Assembly (NCBI RefSeq): GCF_000744705.1
Contig: NZ_JQML01000001.1
Location: forward strand, 2,862,017-2,926,016
Origin: Streptacidiphilus albus JL83
Lineage (GTDB): Bacteria; Actinomycetota; Actinomycetes; Streptomycetales; Streptomycetaceae
Reading direction: 5' to 3'
DNA length: 64,000 bases
Made by a program: the position numbers and the translations under genes. Every line of letters starts with the position of its first letter. Position 1 is the stretch's first letter. Positions 34,310 to 43,281 of this stretch are shown one piece after another. The notes below the pieces were generated by a model, which was not told the DNA's origin, did not search any database, and saw nothing but the letters and a program-made list of their open reading frames with translations.

Positions 34310-35752
34310 TCAGTAGGCCCCCGTTCCGCGCATCACGGCCGGTCCGGTGCGGAGCAGGATGGCCAGGTCCAGGCCGAGGGACCAGTTGTCCACATAGCCG
34401 AGGTCGAGCCGGACCGCCTCGTCCCAGGGCAGGTCGGAGCGGCCGCTGACCTGCCAGAGGCCGGTGAGGCCGGGTTTGACCAGGAGTCGGCGCTTGACCT
34501 CCTCGGTGTAGCCCTCGACCTCCTCCGGCAGCGACGGCCGGGGGCCGACCAGCGACATGTGGCCGCTGACCACGTTGATCAGCTGCGGCAGCTCGTCCAG
34601 CGAGTAGTGCCGCAGCACCGAGCCGACCCGGGTGATCCGCGGGTCCTCGCGGACCTTGAACAGCACGCCGTCGCTGTTCTGGTTGAGGTGGGCCAGGTCC
34701 GCGCGCTGCTCCTCGGCGTCCTGGCGCATGGTGCGGAACTTGAGCATGGTGAAGTGCTCGCCGTGCTTGCCCACCCGCCGCTGCCGGAAGAACGCCGGAC
34801 CGGCGCTGTCCAGCCGGATCGTCAGGGCGACCCCCGCCAGTACCGGGGAGAGCACCAGCAGCAGCACCGCGGCCAGCAGCCGGTCCACCAACTCCTTCGG
34901 CAGGCGCGGGATCCGGGAGAGCACGGCCGGACTGATGTGCAGCATCGGCACCCCGCCGTGCGGCCGGGGGGCCAGTCGGGACGCGGCCACGTCCGCGAGC
35001 ATCGGCACCACCAGGAAGTCCACGGCCTGGGCGGCGGCGATCCAGGAGAGCCGGCGCAGCACCGACGCGTCGATCTCCGGAGCCGGCAGCACCACCACGG
35101 TGTTGCAGTGGGTGGAGCGGATCGCGGCGGAGACGTCGCCGAGCCCGCCGCCGACCGGGATGCCCATCTCGTCGACCACCGGCGCATTGGCCGGATCGGT
35201 GAGGCAGACCGCCATCACGCTCAACTCCTGTACGCCGCCCCGCCGCAGGACCGAGCTGAGCTCGGCCACCGTGCGCGAGGGACCGACCAGGAGGGCGGTC
35301 CGGCGGTCGCGGCCCTGCGCCCAGCGACGGTGCAGCCGGCGGCGCAGCAGATAGCGTCCGCAGACGCCGATCAGCGCGGCCGGGGCGGCGGCGAGCATCA
35401 TGTCGTGCAGCAGATGGGAGTTGTGGGTGAACCACCAGCAGGCGACGGCGGTCAGCGCCGGCAGGGCGACGGCGCCGCGCATGACCCGGCGGAACTCCTC
35501 GGTCCCGAGGCCGAGGGCGCGCCGGTCGTAGGCCCGGTAGGCGAACATGGCGAGGATCCAGGCGGGTGGCAGGCCCAGCGCCACGGACCAGCGTCCGTAG
35601 CCGGCATGGACCACCAGCGCCGCGAAGAGGGCCGCGAGACAGTCCGCGGCCAGAAGGACGACTGTGTAGTTCCGCTCCCTACGTCGTCGCCGGGCCCGTA
35701 AGCTCCGGCGTTCCACCACCTGCAACTCGTGCGTGACCGGTTCGACGGCCAT
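34310..35752 (-). CDS. priming polyprenyl glycosylphosphotransferase (WbaP/CpsE-like)
   Basis: Membrane enzyme of 480 residues that starts repeat-unit synthesis by moving a sugar-1-phosphate onto undecaprenyl phosphate. It has four to five N-terminal helices (residues about 28-140), a soluble CoA-binding-like middle domain, one more helix near residue 290, and the catalytic region: FTMLKFRTMRQDAEE, YSLDELPQLINVVSGHMSLV, GPRPSLPEEVEGY and KPGLTGLWQVSGRSDLPWDE. All are canonical for the bacterial sugar transferase family. ATG 35752 is the first gene of the long minus-strand unit running to 24456, and a 636-base promoter region lies upstream. Confidence 0.9.
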   Translation of the reverse strand: MAVEPVTHELQVVERRSLRARRRRRERNYTVVLLAADCLAALFAALVVHAGYGRWSVALGLPPAWILAMFAYRAYDRRALGLGTEEFRRVMRGAVALPALTAVACWWFTHNSHLLHDMMLAAAPAALIGVCGRYLLRRRLHRRWAQGRDRRTALLVGPSRTVAELSSVLRRGGVQELSVMAVCLTDPANAPVVDEMGIPVGGGLGDVSAAIRSTHCNTVVVLPAPEIDASVLRRLSWIAAAQAVDFLVVPMLADVAASRLAPRPHGGVPMLHISPAVLSRIPRLPKELVDRLLAAVLLLVLSPVLAGVALTIRLDSAGPAFFRQRRVGKHGEHFTMLKFRTMRQDAEEQRADLAHLNQNSDGVLFKVREDPRITRVGSVLRHYSLDELPQLINVVSGHMSLVGPRPSLPEEVEGYTEEVKRRLLVKPGLTGLWQVSGRSDLPWDEAVRLDLGYVDNWSLGLDLAILLRTGPAVMRGTGAY

Positions 35753-36388
35753 GCAGACCCCCCACCACGGGCGCTCGGCTCACTCCACGCGTCGCCGGAT
35801 CTGCCCCCGGCACTTGCCGCGCGGCCGGAGTCGGCCGTGCTGTGCCTGTGCCTGTGCGATGGGGACGGGGACAAGCAGCGACGACGGGTGAGTGCTGGGC
35901 TCTTCCACCTGACCGGCCGGGAGCACGGACCCGCGGTTGCTGATGGACACCCCCGCAACCGGAATCCGTCGTTCTCGGCCGTGAACGACTGCCCGCAACG
36001 GTGCGCGGACGATCGGATCTCATGTGTGCTGTGCGGGACCGGATTGACCCGTCCGGCCCGATGGAGCCTCTTGCTGAACCGATCCCGGACGACTATTCCA
36101 GGATCTCGTGCACCGATCATTACCGTACCGATGACCAGTCGATACGCTGGGATGAACTATTGCTTTCGGCTGGAACTACACCCCGTGCACGCGTCCTGGA
36201 CAGATCAACTCCAGGGCCGCGACCAGGAGTCGGGCCGTTCCGCTCGGTTCCTGGACGACCACGGCCGCCGGGGAGGGTTCCCCCGCAAACCGGGCGTCCG
36301 CCGCTCAATCTAGACCACCCGGGGCCGCGTCGGGAACATTTGGCCGAAACATCAGAATCACCCACCGACGTGGCGTCATACTGCCCGA
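35753..36388. other. 636-base divergent promoter region of the polysaccharide locus
   Basis: No gene is supported. The region separates the priming transferase (minus strand) from the GT2 gene at 36389 (plus strand) and is clearly less GC-rich around 36080-36190, as expected for promoters. A half dre-like element lies at 36304-36319. A CATACT hexamer at 36377-36382 lies six bases before the GTG of the 36389 gene, a spacing that fits a leaderless transcript. Confidence 0.5.
36304..36319. promoter_or_regulatory. half dre-like element
   Basis: TCTAGACCAC at 36309-36318 matches ten consecutive bases of the DasR consensus AGTGGTCTAGACCACT, but the left half (CTCAA) does not match, giving 10 of 16 overall. 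It lies 70 bases before the 36389 start. Weak on its own; mentioned because a near-perfect dre occurs at 50578. Confidence 0.25.
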
Positions 36389-37282
36389 GTGACAAGCATT
36401 GTGATCCCTGCTCACAACGAGGCACAGGTCATCGGACGGCTTCTTGATTCACTCCTGTCCCAGCCATCCCAGGCACCCCAGGGATTCACCGACGAGATAG
36501 ATATTGTTGTGGTGTGCAACGGCTGTACGGACGACACCGCACAGGTCGCGGGCGCACGCGGGGCAGGCGTCCGGGTGGTGGAGATCCCGACCCCGTCCAA
36601 GCACACCGCACTGCGGGTGGGCGACCAGCACGCCCGGGGCTTCCCCCGGGTCTACGTGGACGCCGACGTGGTGATCAGCGGGGCAGACGTCCGAGCAGTG
36701 GCCCGTCCGCTGGCGGCGGACGGCGACGGCGGGACGTCGGTACTGGCCAGTGCGCCGGGCCGGGAGCTGCCGCTGGCCGGCTGCGCCTGGAGCGTCCGCG
36801 CCTACTACCGGGTCTGGCAGCGGCTGCCGACCGTCCGCCAGGGGCTGTTCGGCCGGGGGGTGATCGCGGTCTCCGAGGCCGGCCACGCCCGACTCGCCGC
36901 CCTCCCCCCGCTGATGGCCGACGACCTGGCCGCCTCGCTGGCCTTCGCCCCCGAGGAGCGCACCGTGGTCGAGACGGCCCGGGTGGTCGTCCATCCGCCG
37001 CGCACCTGGGGCGATCTGATCCGCCGTCGGATCCGGGCCGCCACCTCGACCGCCCAACTGGAGCAGCACCAGCGACGGGAGGCGGCGACCGAGGCTCCCG
37101 CCCCCTCCGCCCGCACCGGCCGGGCCGACCTGCTCGCGCTGCTGCGCGCCGACCCCACGCTGCTGCCGGCCCTCCTGGTCTTCGCCGCCGCCGCGGTCGC
37201 CGCCCGGCGCGGCTCCCGACGCGCCATCGAGGCCGGGGACTTCGGCACCTGGCTGCGCGACGAGAGCAGTCGCGGCGCCTGA
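36389..37282 (+). CDS. GT2 glycosyltransferase, likely leaderless
   Basis: GT2 protein of 297 residues beginning TSIVIPAHNEAQVIGRLLDS, with IDIVVVCNGCTDDTAQVA and the DxD-type VYVDADVVISGADVRAV. The C-terminal part carries FGRGVIAVSEAGHARL, LMADDLAASLAF and a hydrophobic segment near residue 255 (LPALLVFAAAAVAARRG) that may tether it to the membrane. GTG 36389 has no ribosome binding site; a CATACT hexamer six bases upstream suggests the transcript starts at the GTG. It heads a plus-strand unit with the MFS and beta-propeller genes and faces away from the priming transferase. Donor unknown. Confidence 0.82.
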   Translation: MTSIVIPAHNEAQVIGRLLDSLLSQPSQAPQGFTDEIDIVVVCNGCTDDTAQVAGARGAGVRVVEIPTPSKHTALRVGDQHARGFPRVYVDADVVISGADVRAVARPLAADGDGGTSVLASAPGRELPLAGCAWSVRAYYRVWQRLPTVRQGLFGRGVIAVSEAGHARLAALPPLMADDLAASLAFAPEERTVVETARVVVHPPRTWGDLIRRRIRAATSTAQLEQHQRREAATEAPAPSARTGRADLLALLRADPTLLPALLVFAAAAVAARRGSRRAIEAGDFGTWLRDESSRGA

Positions 37283-37354
37283 CCGAACGTCATCCGGCTT
37301 CGGTCGTCTGACTGTTGCCGCTTCCGTCGCCCCGCCTGTCAGGAGGATCCGACG

Positions 37355-38635
37355 ATGTACCTGGCCGACCGCGCCGCCCCCGCCGAGGGGGCCGCGCCCT
37401 CGGGCGGCCCCCGACAGTTGGCCAGGGCCGTCTCGTCGACCGTGCTCGCCCTGGGCGCCGTCAGTCTGATCACCGACGTCTCCTCGGAGATGGTCACCGC
37501 CGTCCTGCCGCTCTACCTGGTCACCGGGCTCGGTCTGAGCCCGCTCGGCTTCGGCGTGCTGGACGGCCTCTACAACGGAGTCGCCGGACTGGTCCAGCTG
37601 GTCGGCGGCCACCTCGCCGACCGGGGGCGGAACCACAAGCTGGTCGCCGGGCTCGGCTACGGCTTCTCCGCGCTCTGCCGCCCGCTGCTGCTGATCGCCC
37701 ACACCCTGACCCCGCTCGGGGCGATCCTCGCCCTGGACCGGACCGGCAAGGGGCTGCGCACCTCTCCCCGGGACGCGCTGATCTCGCTCTCCTCCGCCCC
37801 CGAGCACCGGGGCCGGGCCTTCGGCGTGCACCGGGCCATGGACACGGCCGGCGCCGCCCTCGGGCCGATCACCGCCTTCCTGATCCTGCGCCAGGCCGCC
37901 AACGGCTATGACGCGATCTTCGGCGTCAGCGGCTGCATCGCCGCGCTCGGCGTGCTGGTGCTGATCCTGTTCGTGCCCGGCCGGCCCCGGGCGGCAGCGG
38001 GGGCTCCGGCCGAGGCGGCCCCCGCCCGGAAGCGGGTGGACCTGCGCGAGGCCGCCACCCTGCTCAAGCTGCCCCGGCTGCGGGCCCTGGCCGGCTGCTC
38101 CATGCTGCTCGGCCTCACCACCATCAGCGACGCCTTCGTCTACCTGCTGCTGCAGCACCGGACCGGCATCTCCGACGAGTGGTTCCCGCTGCTGCCGCTC
38201 GGCACCGCCACCGGCTTCCTGCTGCTGGCCGTGCCGCTGGGCGCGCTCGCCGACCGGATCGGCCGCCGCACCGTCTTCCTCGCCGGGCACGGCGCCCTGC
38301 TGCTCGGCTACGGCCTGCTGCTCTGGGCCCCGGCCGGCCCGGCCCTGCCGTTCCTGGTGCTCGCCCTGCACGGCACCTTCTACGCCGCCACCGACGGGGT
38401 GCTGCCGGCCGCCGTCGCCGACGTCGTCCCCGAGGCCCTGCGCGGCACCGGCCTCGCCCTGGTCGGCACCGGCCAGGCGCTCGCCCGCTTCCTCTGCTCG
38501 CTCGCCTTCGGCGCGGCCTGGACCGCCTGGGGCGACGGCCCCGCGCTGACCGCCTCCGCCGTCGGCCTGCTCTGCTGCGCCGTCACCGCCGGCGTGGTGC
38601 TCCGACCCACCCGCACCCCGCAAGGAGACCAGTGA
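37355..38635 (+). CDS. MFS transporter
   Basis: Major facilitator of 426 residues with about twelve membrane helices. MFS loop motifs are GGHLADRGRNHKLVAGLGYG between helices 2 and 3 and GALADRIGRRTVFLAG in the second half. The segment LDRTGKGLRTSPRDALISLS resembles the YfkF/YfiS-like group of uncharacterised transporters. AGGAGG lies just before ATG 37355. The stop overlaps the beta-propeller gene (GTGA). It probably exports a small molecule; the ligand cannot be read from sequence. Position at the edge of the polysaccharide locus may be accidental. Confidence 0.85.
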   Translation: MYLADRAAPAEGAAPSGGPRQLARAVSSTVLALGAVSLITDVSSEMVTAVLPLYLVTGLGLSPLGFGVLDGLYNGVAGLVQLVGGHLADRGRNHKLVAGLGYGFSALCRPLLLIAHTLTPLGAILALDRTGKGLRTSPRDALISLSSAPEHRGRAFGVHRAMDTAGAALGPITAFLILRQAANGYDAIFGVSGCIAALGVLVLILFVPGRPRAAAGAPAEAAPARKRVDLREAATLLKLPRLRALAGCSMLLGLTTISDAFVYLLLQHRTGISDEWFPLLPLGTATGFLLLAVPLGALADRIGRRTVFLAGHGALLLGYGLLLWAPAGPALPFLVLALHGTFYAATDGVLPAAVADVVPEALRGTGLALVGTGQALARFLCSLAFGAAWTAWGDGPALTASAVGLLCCAVTAGVVLRPTRTPQGDQ

Positions 38636-39684
38636 CCGACCCGGCCCCCGGACGCGCCCCGATGACGTCCCGCACCCGGCTGCTGATCCTGGCCGTGGCC
38701 GTGGTGCTGCTCGCCGGGCTCGGCACCGGCTTCGTGCTGCACGCCGCCGACCGCGCCGACCGGCGCACCCGGCCCCGGGCCGGCGGCCCGCCGGTCGTCG
38801 CCGGAACGGTCTCGCTCGACCGGCCGGGACAGCTGTTCTTCGTCGACATGGCGCCCGGTCCCTATGTCGACCACGTCGTCTCGGTCCCGGCCGACGACCC
38901 GGGCGGCACCCGCACGGCCACCCCGCTGAAGTGCGAGCGCTTCTTCGCCGCCGCCGGGACCGGCGTCTGCCTCCAGTCCGACCAGAACGTGTTCACCACC
39001 GGCAACCGGGCGCTGATCCTCGACGCCTCGCTGCACACCGTGCGCACCGTCCCGCTGGCCGGCATCCCCAGCCGGGCCCGGGTCTCCGCCGACGGCCGCT
39101 TCGCCGCCTGGACGGTCTTCGTCGGCGGCGAGTCCTACGGCGCGGCGTTCTTCTCCACCCGCACCTCGATCCTGGACACCCGGACCGGGACCCTGATCCC
39201 CAACCTGGAGACCTTCGCGATCACCCTCAACGGCCAGCAGTACCACGCCGCCGACGACAACTTCTGGGGCGTCACCTTCGCCGCCGACGACGACACCTTC
39301 TACGCCACCCTCGGCACCGCCGGGCACACCTACCTGATGCGCGGCTCGATCTCCCGGCGGAGCGTCACCAGCCTCACCGAGAACGTGGAGTGCCCCTCGC
39401 TCTCGCCCGACGGCACCCGGATCGTCTTCAAACGGCGGGTGCTGGCCGGCTCCTCGCTCTGGCACCTGACCGTGATCGACCTGCGGACGCTGAAGGAGAC
39501 CCCGCTCGCCGAGCACCGCAGCGTGGACGACCAGGCCGAGTGGCTGAACAACAGCACCGTCGCCTACGCCCTGCCCACCCCCGGCGACATCGGCAGCGAC
39601 GACCTGTGGAGCGTCCCCGCCGACGGCGGCGGCACCCCGCAACTGCTGTTGCCCGGCGCCTCCTCCCCCGCCCTGCTCCCGTAG
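38632..39684 (+). CDS. membrane-anchored TolB-like beta-propeller protein
   Basis: Protein of 350 residues with one N-terminal membrane helix (LLILAVAVVLLAGLGTGFVL, residues about 16-35) and an extracytoplasmic beta-propeller. Propeller-type blades are visible as repeated xSxDGxxxAW/xSPDGTRIVF patterns, for example VSADGRFAAWTVF and SLSPDGTRIVFKRRV, like TolB/WD40-like PD40 repeats. GTG 38632 overlaps the MFS stop and follows AAGGAG. No catalytic residues are evident, so it is probably a binding or scaffolding protein on the cell surface. A 16-base tandem duplication begins at its stop codon. Confidence 0.75.
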   Translation: MTDPAPGRAPMTSRTRLLILAVAVVLLAGLGTGFVLHAADRADRRTRPRAGGPPVVAGTVSLDRPGQLFFVDMAPGPYVDHVVSVPADDPGGTRTATPLKCERFFAAAGTGVCLQSDQNVFTTGNRALILDASLHTVRTVPLAGIPSRARVSADGRFAAWTVFVGGESYGAAFFSTRTSILDTRTGTLIPNLETFAITLNGQQYHAADDNFWGVTFAADDDTFYATLGTAGHTYLMRGSISRRSVTSLTENVECPSLSPDGTRIVFKRRVLAGSSLWHLTVIDLRTLKETPLAEHRSVDDQAEWLNNSTVAYALPTPGDIGSDDLWSVPADGGGTPQLLLPGASSPALLP

Positions 39685-39714
39685 CGGCGGCTGCAGGGAG
39701 CGGCGGCTGCAGGG
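39683..39714. repeat. two tandem 16-bp copies
   Basis: AGCGGCGGCTGCAGGG occurs twice head to tail (39683-39698 and 39699-39714), starting within the TAG stop of the propeller gene and ending before the convergent adenylate kinase gene. A recent replication-slippage duplication is the simplest reading. Confidence 0.8.
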
Positions 39715-39730
39715 AGCGACGGCGCGGCGA

Positions 39731-40381
39731 TCAGCCGGTCGGCAGCACCGCGCGGATCCGCTGCGCGACCTCCGCCACCGGACCGGTCGCGGCCACCCGC
39801 CGGAGCAGCCCGGCCGCCTCGTAGTAGGAGATCAGCGGCACCGTCTCGGCCCGGTAGACCTGCTGCCGGCGCAGCACCGTCTCCGGCCGGTCGTCCTCGC
39901 GCTGGAACAGTTCCCCGCCGCAGTGGTCGCAGACGCCGGGATCGGCCGGCGGCGCGGTGTCCAGGTGGAAGGAGTGGGCGGCGTCGGCGGCGCAGACCCG
40001 GCGTCCGCCGATCCGCCGGACCACCTCCTCGTCGGGCAGGTCGAGCAGCACCACCGCCGTCAACTCCTGTCCGTGCGGCGCGAGCAGCGCGTCCAGCGCC
40101 TCGGCCTGCTCGGTGCTGCGCGGGAAGCCGTCCAGGATGAAGCCCTCGGCGGCGTCCGGCTCGGCGATCCGCTGCTCCACCAGTCCGAGGGTGACCGGGG
40201 TGGGCACCAGCCCGCCGGTGGCCATCACCTCCGCCACCTGCTCCCCCAGCGGAGTCCCGGCCCGCGCCTCGTCGCGGAGCAGCACCCCGGTGGAGATGTG
40301 CGGCACCCCCAGCGACGCGGCCAGCAGCGTGGCCTGGGTGCCCTTCCCGGCGCCGGGAGGGCCGACGAGTACGAGGCGCAT
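39731..40381 (-). CDS. adk: adenylate kinase (orphan copy)
   Basis: Adenylate kinase of 216 residues, transferring phosphate between ATP and AMP. The P-loop is LVGPPGAGKGTQATLLA at residues 4-20, the AMP-binding segment is GFILDGFPRSTEQAEALD, and the LID region contains RRIGGRRVCAADAAHSFHLD with VCDHCGGELFQREDDR, a partly kept zinc-binding cysteine set. ATG 40381 follows GAAAGGA. Housekeeping adk of streptomycetes lies in the ribosomal-protein/secY cluster; here no such genes are near, so this is likely an extra copy. It is convergent with the beta-propeller gene. Confidence 0.88.
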   Translation of the reverse strand: MRLVLVGPPGAGKGTQATLLAASLGVPHISTGVLLRDEARAGTPLGEQVAEVMATGGLVPTPVTLGLVEQRIAEPDAAEGFILDGFPRSTEQAEALDALLAPHGQELTAVVLLDLPDEEVVRRIGGRRVCAADAAHSFHLDTAPPADPGVCDHCGGELFQREDDRPETVLRRQQVYRAETVPLISYYEAAGLLRRVAATGPVAEVAQRIRAVLPTG

Positions 40382-40465
40382 GGGACATCCTTTCGGCGAC
40401 CGGGCAGGACGACCAGTATCACCGAGCGGAGGATCCACGGCCCCTGCGCCGCGCTCTTACGGCGC

Positions 40466-41980
40466 TCAGCCGGTGCTGTCGCGCCGCAGCAGGACGAAGC
40501 CGTCGTCCGAGGCGATCTGGTGGTAGCCGTGGGCCAGGGCCTGGGCCACGTCCGCGCGGTAGAGCACCGACCGGTCGGGCCATCCGACCGGGGAGGCCGG
40601 GTTGGTGATGATGTACTGCGCGGTCGGCAGGCCCGGGTTCGGATAGCTGGGGAAGAGGAAGACCGTGGCCCGGTCGGTGAGCTGGGCCGCCAGATCGTTG
40701 TCGGCGGCGACCGTCGCGCCGTTCGGGATCCGCCCGGCCAGTTCCCGCCCGGCTTCCGCGACCGGCGAGACCGCATAGGTTTTCGGCCGGCTCAGCGCCC
40801 CCAGGGGATGGTCGGGGATCAGCACCGCCGAAACCGCCAGGCTGACCGCCAGGACCGCCCGGAGCCGGCGCGGCGACCAGCCCTGCCGGCGACACTGGGC
40901 CAGGGCGTCCACGAAGGCCGCGAACACCACCGGCATCAGGTCGGCGCTGTAGTGGAAGGTCATGCCCCAGTAGGCGGGGGTGTCCGAGAGGAACCGCCAG
41001 AGCAGCGTCGGCACCACGACCAGCGCCAGCCGTGAGCGCAGTGCCAGGAAGGCGGTGGGCGCGAACAGCGCGATCAGGGTGACCAGTTTCACGTGCGGCA
41101 GGATCAGGTTGTGCGGTACCGACAGCAGTTGGTGCACCAGCCCCTGGTGCACCGCAGCGCCTCCGGCCGCCGCCGCGCCCGCGCCGCCGGCGCCGAGGGA
41201 CTTGGCGAAGTAGGCGTAGCCGCTGTCGGAGGACAGCGGGATCAGCACCAGCACCTCGACCAGGCTCGCGGCCACCCCGAAGGCGGCGGCGGCCAGCCCG
41301 AGCAGTCGGGGCCCCTTCCAGGCGACCAGCAGGCCGATGGCGGCGAGGGTGAAGCCGAGGTCCTCCTTGACCAGCACCAGCGGCAGCGCCCACAGCAGCG
41401 CGGTCCGCCAACGCTCGGCCGCCAACGCCTCCAACGAGAAGGCGATCAGTGGGACGGCGAAGCAGACCTCGTGGAAGTCGAAGCCGACGGCGGCGGCGAT
41501 GCCCCAGGAGCTGCCGTAGCCGAAGGCGATGACGACGGCGGCCTCCGCGCCCAGCTCCCGGTGCGCCCAGCGGGCCAGCGGGACCAGGGCGACCGCCAGC
41601 AGGAACGCCTGGGCCACCAGCAGGGTGTCGGCGGTCGGCAGGATCCAGTAGAAGGGGACCAGCAGCACCAGCACCGGGCTGAAGTGGTCGCCCAGCACGC
41701 TGTAGTGGGCGGAGCCCTTGAGCGCCGCGTAGGGCAGGTGGCCGCCCGCGTAGGAGCGCACCGCCTCGTCGAAGATGCCCAGGTCGTAGCCGTCGGTCAG
41801 CAGGTTCTGCTGGCGGCTGATCGCGAGTGCCGTGTAGGCCACGAAGAAGAAGCCCGCCATCCCCCACCACAGCAGTGACCGCCTGCGGCGGAGGACCGGG
41901 GATATTCGGGCCAGGACCACCGGTGGCGGTCCGAGCGGCGGTACACGTCGTACGGCTGCGACCGGTGGAGCGACTGGCAT
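40466..41980 (-). CDS. DUF2079 polytopic membrane protein
   Basis: Integral membrane protein of 504 residues in the DUF2079 family, with about ten helices after a short basic lead-in (RRRRSLLWWGMAGFFFVA). The conserved first loop has LLTDGYDLGIFDEAVRSYA, AHYSVLGDHFSPVLVLLVP and GFDFHEVCFAVPL, with acidic and histidine residues reminiscent of GT-C lipid-linked sugar transferases; that relation is an inference. ATG 41980 is the natural start. It lies 84 bases from the adenylate kinase on the same strand; a short GCGCCG/CGGCGC hairpin ends near its stop codon. Function unknown; a GT-C role would fit a cell-envelope setting. Confidence 0.82.
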   Translation of the reverse strand: MPVAPPVAAVRRVPPLGPPPVVLARISPVLRRRRSLLWWGMAGFFFVAYTALAISRQQNLLTDGYDLGIFDEAVRSYAGGHLPYAALKGSAHYSVLGDHFSPVLVLLVPFYWILPTADTLLVAQAFLLAVALVPLARWAHRELGAEAAVVIAFGYGSSWGIAAAVGFDFHEVCFAVPLIAFSLEALAAERWRTALLWALPLVLVKEDLGFTLAAIGLLVAWKGPRLLGLAAAAFGVAASLVEVLVLIPLSSDSGYAYFAKSLGAGGAGAAAAGGAAVHQGLVHQLLSVPHNLILPHVKLVTLIALFAPTAFLALRSRLALVVVPTLLWRFLSDTPAYWGMTFHYSADLMPVVFAAFVDALAQCRRQGWSPRRLRAVLAVSLAVSAVLIPDHPLGALSRPKTYAVSPVAEAGRELAGRIPNGATVAADNDLAAQLTDRATVFLFPSYPNPGLPTAQYIITNPASPVGWPDRSVLYRADVAQALAHGYHQIASDDGFVLLRRDSTG

Positions 41981-42390
41981 GGTGGATTACACCTGTCGGC
42001 GTCGGGGACACGGGTTCACTGGTGGTCGCCGGGCAGCTCGAAGGACCGCAGCCTCGTTGGCGCGGTCTCCGGGCAGTCCGTGCGTGTGCCGCTCGACTCC
42101 CACTCTCTGCACTAGTAACGCCACAGTGGCAGGAGTGGTTGCAGCGAAAGTGAAATCCGGCCGAACAGTCGGATGTACTACCGGCACAAACCACCCCAGG
42201 CCCGCACACTCGGGACGGGTGCGGACCGGCGGACGGGGTCGGTACTCCGGATCGGTACTCCGGATCGGTACTCGGGATCGGTGCGCTCAGCCGACGGCGG
42301 TCGAGGTCTCCGGCGGCACCGGATGGTCGCACTGCCGGAGCCGGGCCGCACCGTCGGCGGGCGCCACGGCTCCTCTCGGAGGCTCGTCGC
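41981..42390. other. 410-base gene-free region
   Basis: Nothing with coding character is visible. The region lies upstream of the DUF2079 gene and downstream of the GATase gene, so it should hold the DUF2079 promoter. A small tandem repeat sits at 42239-42277. Confidence 0.5.
42239..42277. repeat. three tandem 13-bp copies
   Basis: TCGGTACTCCGGA is repeated at 42239-42251 and 42252-42264, with a third copy at 42265-42277 having one change. Repeats of this length could bind a protein on adjacent helix faces or simply be slippage products. Confidence 0.8.
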
Positions 42391-43221
42391 TCATCCGCGC
42401 GCCGCCTCGCGCACCTCGCGCACCTCGCGCACCGCCCGCGCCTCGCGGCAGAGCGCCGCGAACAGCGGCAGCCGCAGCGCGTCGCTGGGGACCTCCGCCT
42501 CGGGGTGCCACTGGACGCCGACCGTCCACGGTGTGCCCGGCAGGCTCTCCACCGCCTCGACGCAGCCGTCGGCCGCGCGGGCGGTCACCCGGAGCCCTGC
42601 ACCGGCCCGGTCCACCGCCTGGTGGTGGCCGGACGCGATCGGCAGCGTCCCCCCGGCCGCCACGACCTCGGCCGCCCCGGCCGCCCCGGTCGCCCCGGCG
42701 TAGGCCGCCGCGACCCGGCTGTCCGGCGCCACCTCGACGTCGTGCAGCGCCCACTCGTCCCGGGTCACGCCGGTCGGGTCGTGCAGCACCGAGGTCCGCG
42801 CCAGGTCGACGTGGAGCGAGCCGCCGTACTCGACGTTCAGCAGCTGCATCCCCCGGCAGATGCCGAGGTAGGGACGGCCGGTGCGGCGCGCGTGGCGGAT
42901 GACGGCCAGGTCGAGCCGGTCCTGCTCGCGGTTGACGTCGTAGAGCGCGGGATGGTCCACCGCTCCGCCGTACAGCGCGGGGTCGACGTCCCCGCCGCCC
43001 GGGACGAGGAAGCCCTGGCATCCGTCCAGCAGTCGTTCGGTCTCCTCCTCGGTGCCGGAGCCGACGAGCACCGGCTCGGCTCCGGCCGCGCGGACGAGGT
43101 CGACCACGTCGGCGAAGATCTTGTTGGCGCCGCCCACCCGGGGGTCCGCGTCGCCGACGTCCCCGTCGCTGAGCCTGACCGGTACGGCGATGGCGGGCAT
43201 ACCGGTCCCTCGGCTGCTCAT
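42391..43221 (-). CDS. class I glutamine amidotransferase-like hydrolase (PuuD-type)
   Basis: Hydrolase of 276 residues in the gamma-glutamyl-gamma-aminobutyrate hydrolase group. Catalytic residues are the Cys of YLGICRGMQLLNVEYGG and the His and Glu of GVQWHPEAEVP; LVPGGGDVDPALYG is the usual oxyanion region. PuuD-type enzymes split gamma-glutamylated amines in putrescine use, but the substrate here is not proven. AAGGAGA precedes ATG 43221. The end is a short tandem repeat (VREVREVREAARG, nine-base units). It is divergent from the GntR regulator by 60 bases and is probably controlled by it. Confidence 0.86.
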   Translation of the reverse strand: MSSRGTGMPAIAVPVRLSDGDVGDADPRVGGANKIFADVVDLVRAAGAEPVLVGSGTEEETERLLDGCQGFLVPGGGDVDPALYGGAVDHPALYDVNREQDRLDLAVIRHARRTGRPYLGICRGMQLLNVEYGGSLHVDLARTSVLHDPTGVTRDEWALHDVEVAPDSRVAAAYAGATGAAGAAEVVAAGGTLPIASGHHQAVDRAGAGLRVTARAADGCVEAVESLPGTPWTVGVQWHPEAEVPSDALRLPLFAALCREARAVREVREVREAARG

Positions 43222-43281
43222 AGGCTCTCCTTGGTACTCTGCCCGGGAGTGGCGATTTACGAAATCTAGAGGTTGTAGTTC

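Noticed and set aside
43260-43275. TCTAGA core between the GATase and GntR genes as a dre site
   Set aside because: Only the central six bases match the DasR consensus; flanks disagree on both sides.
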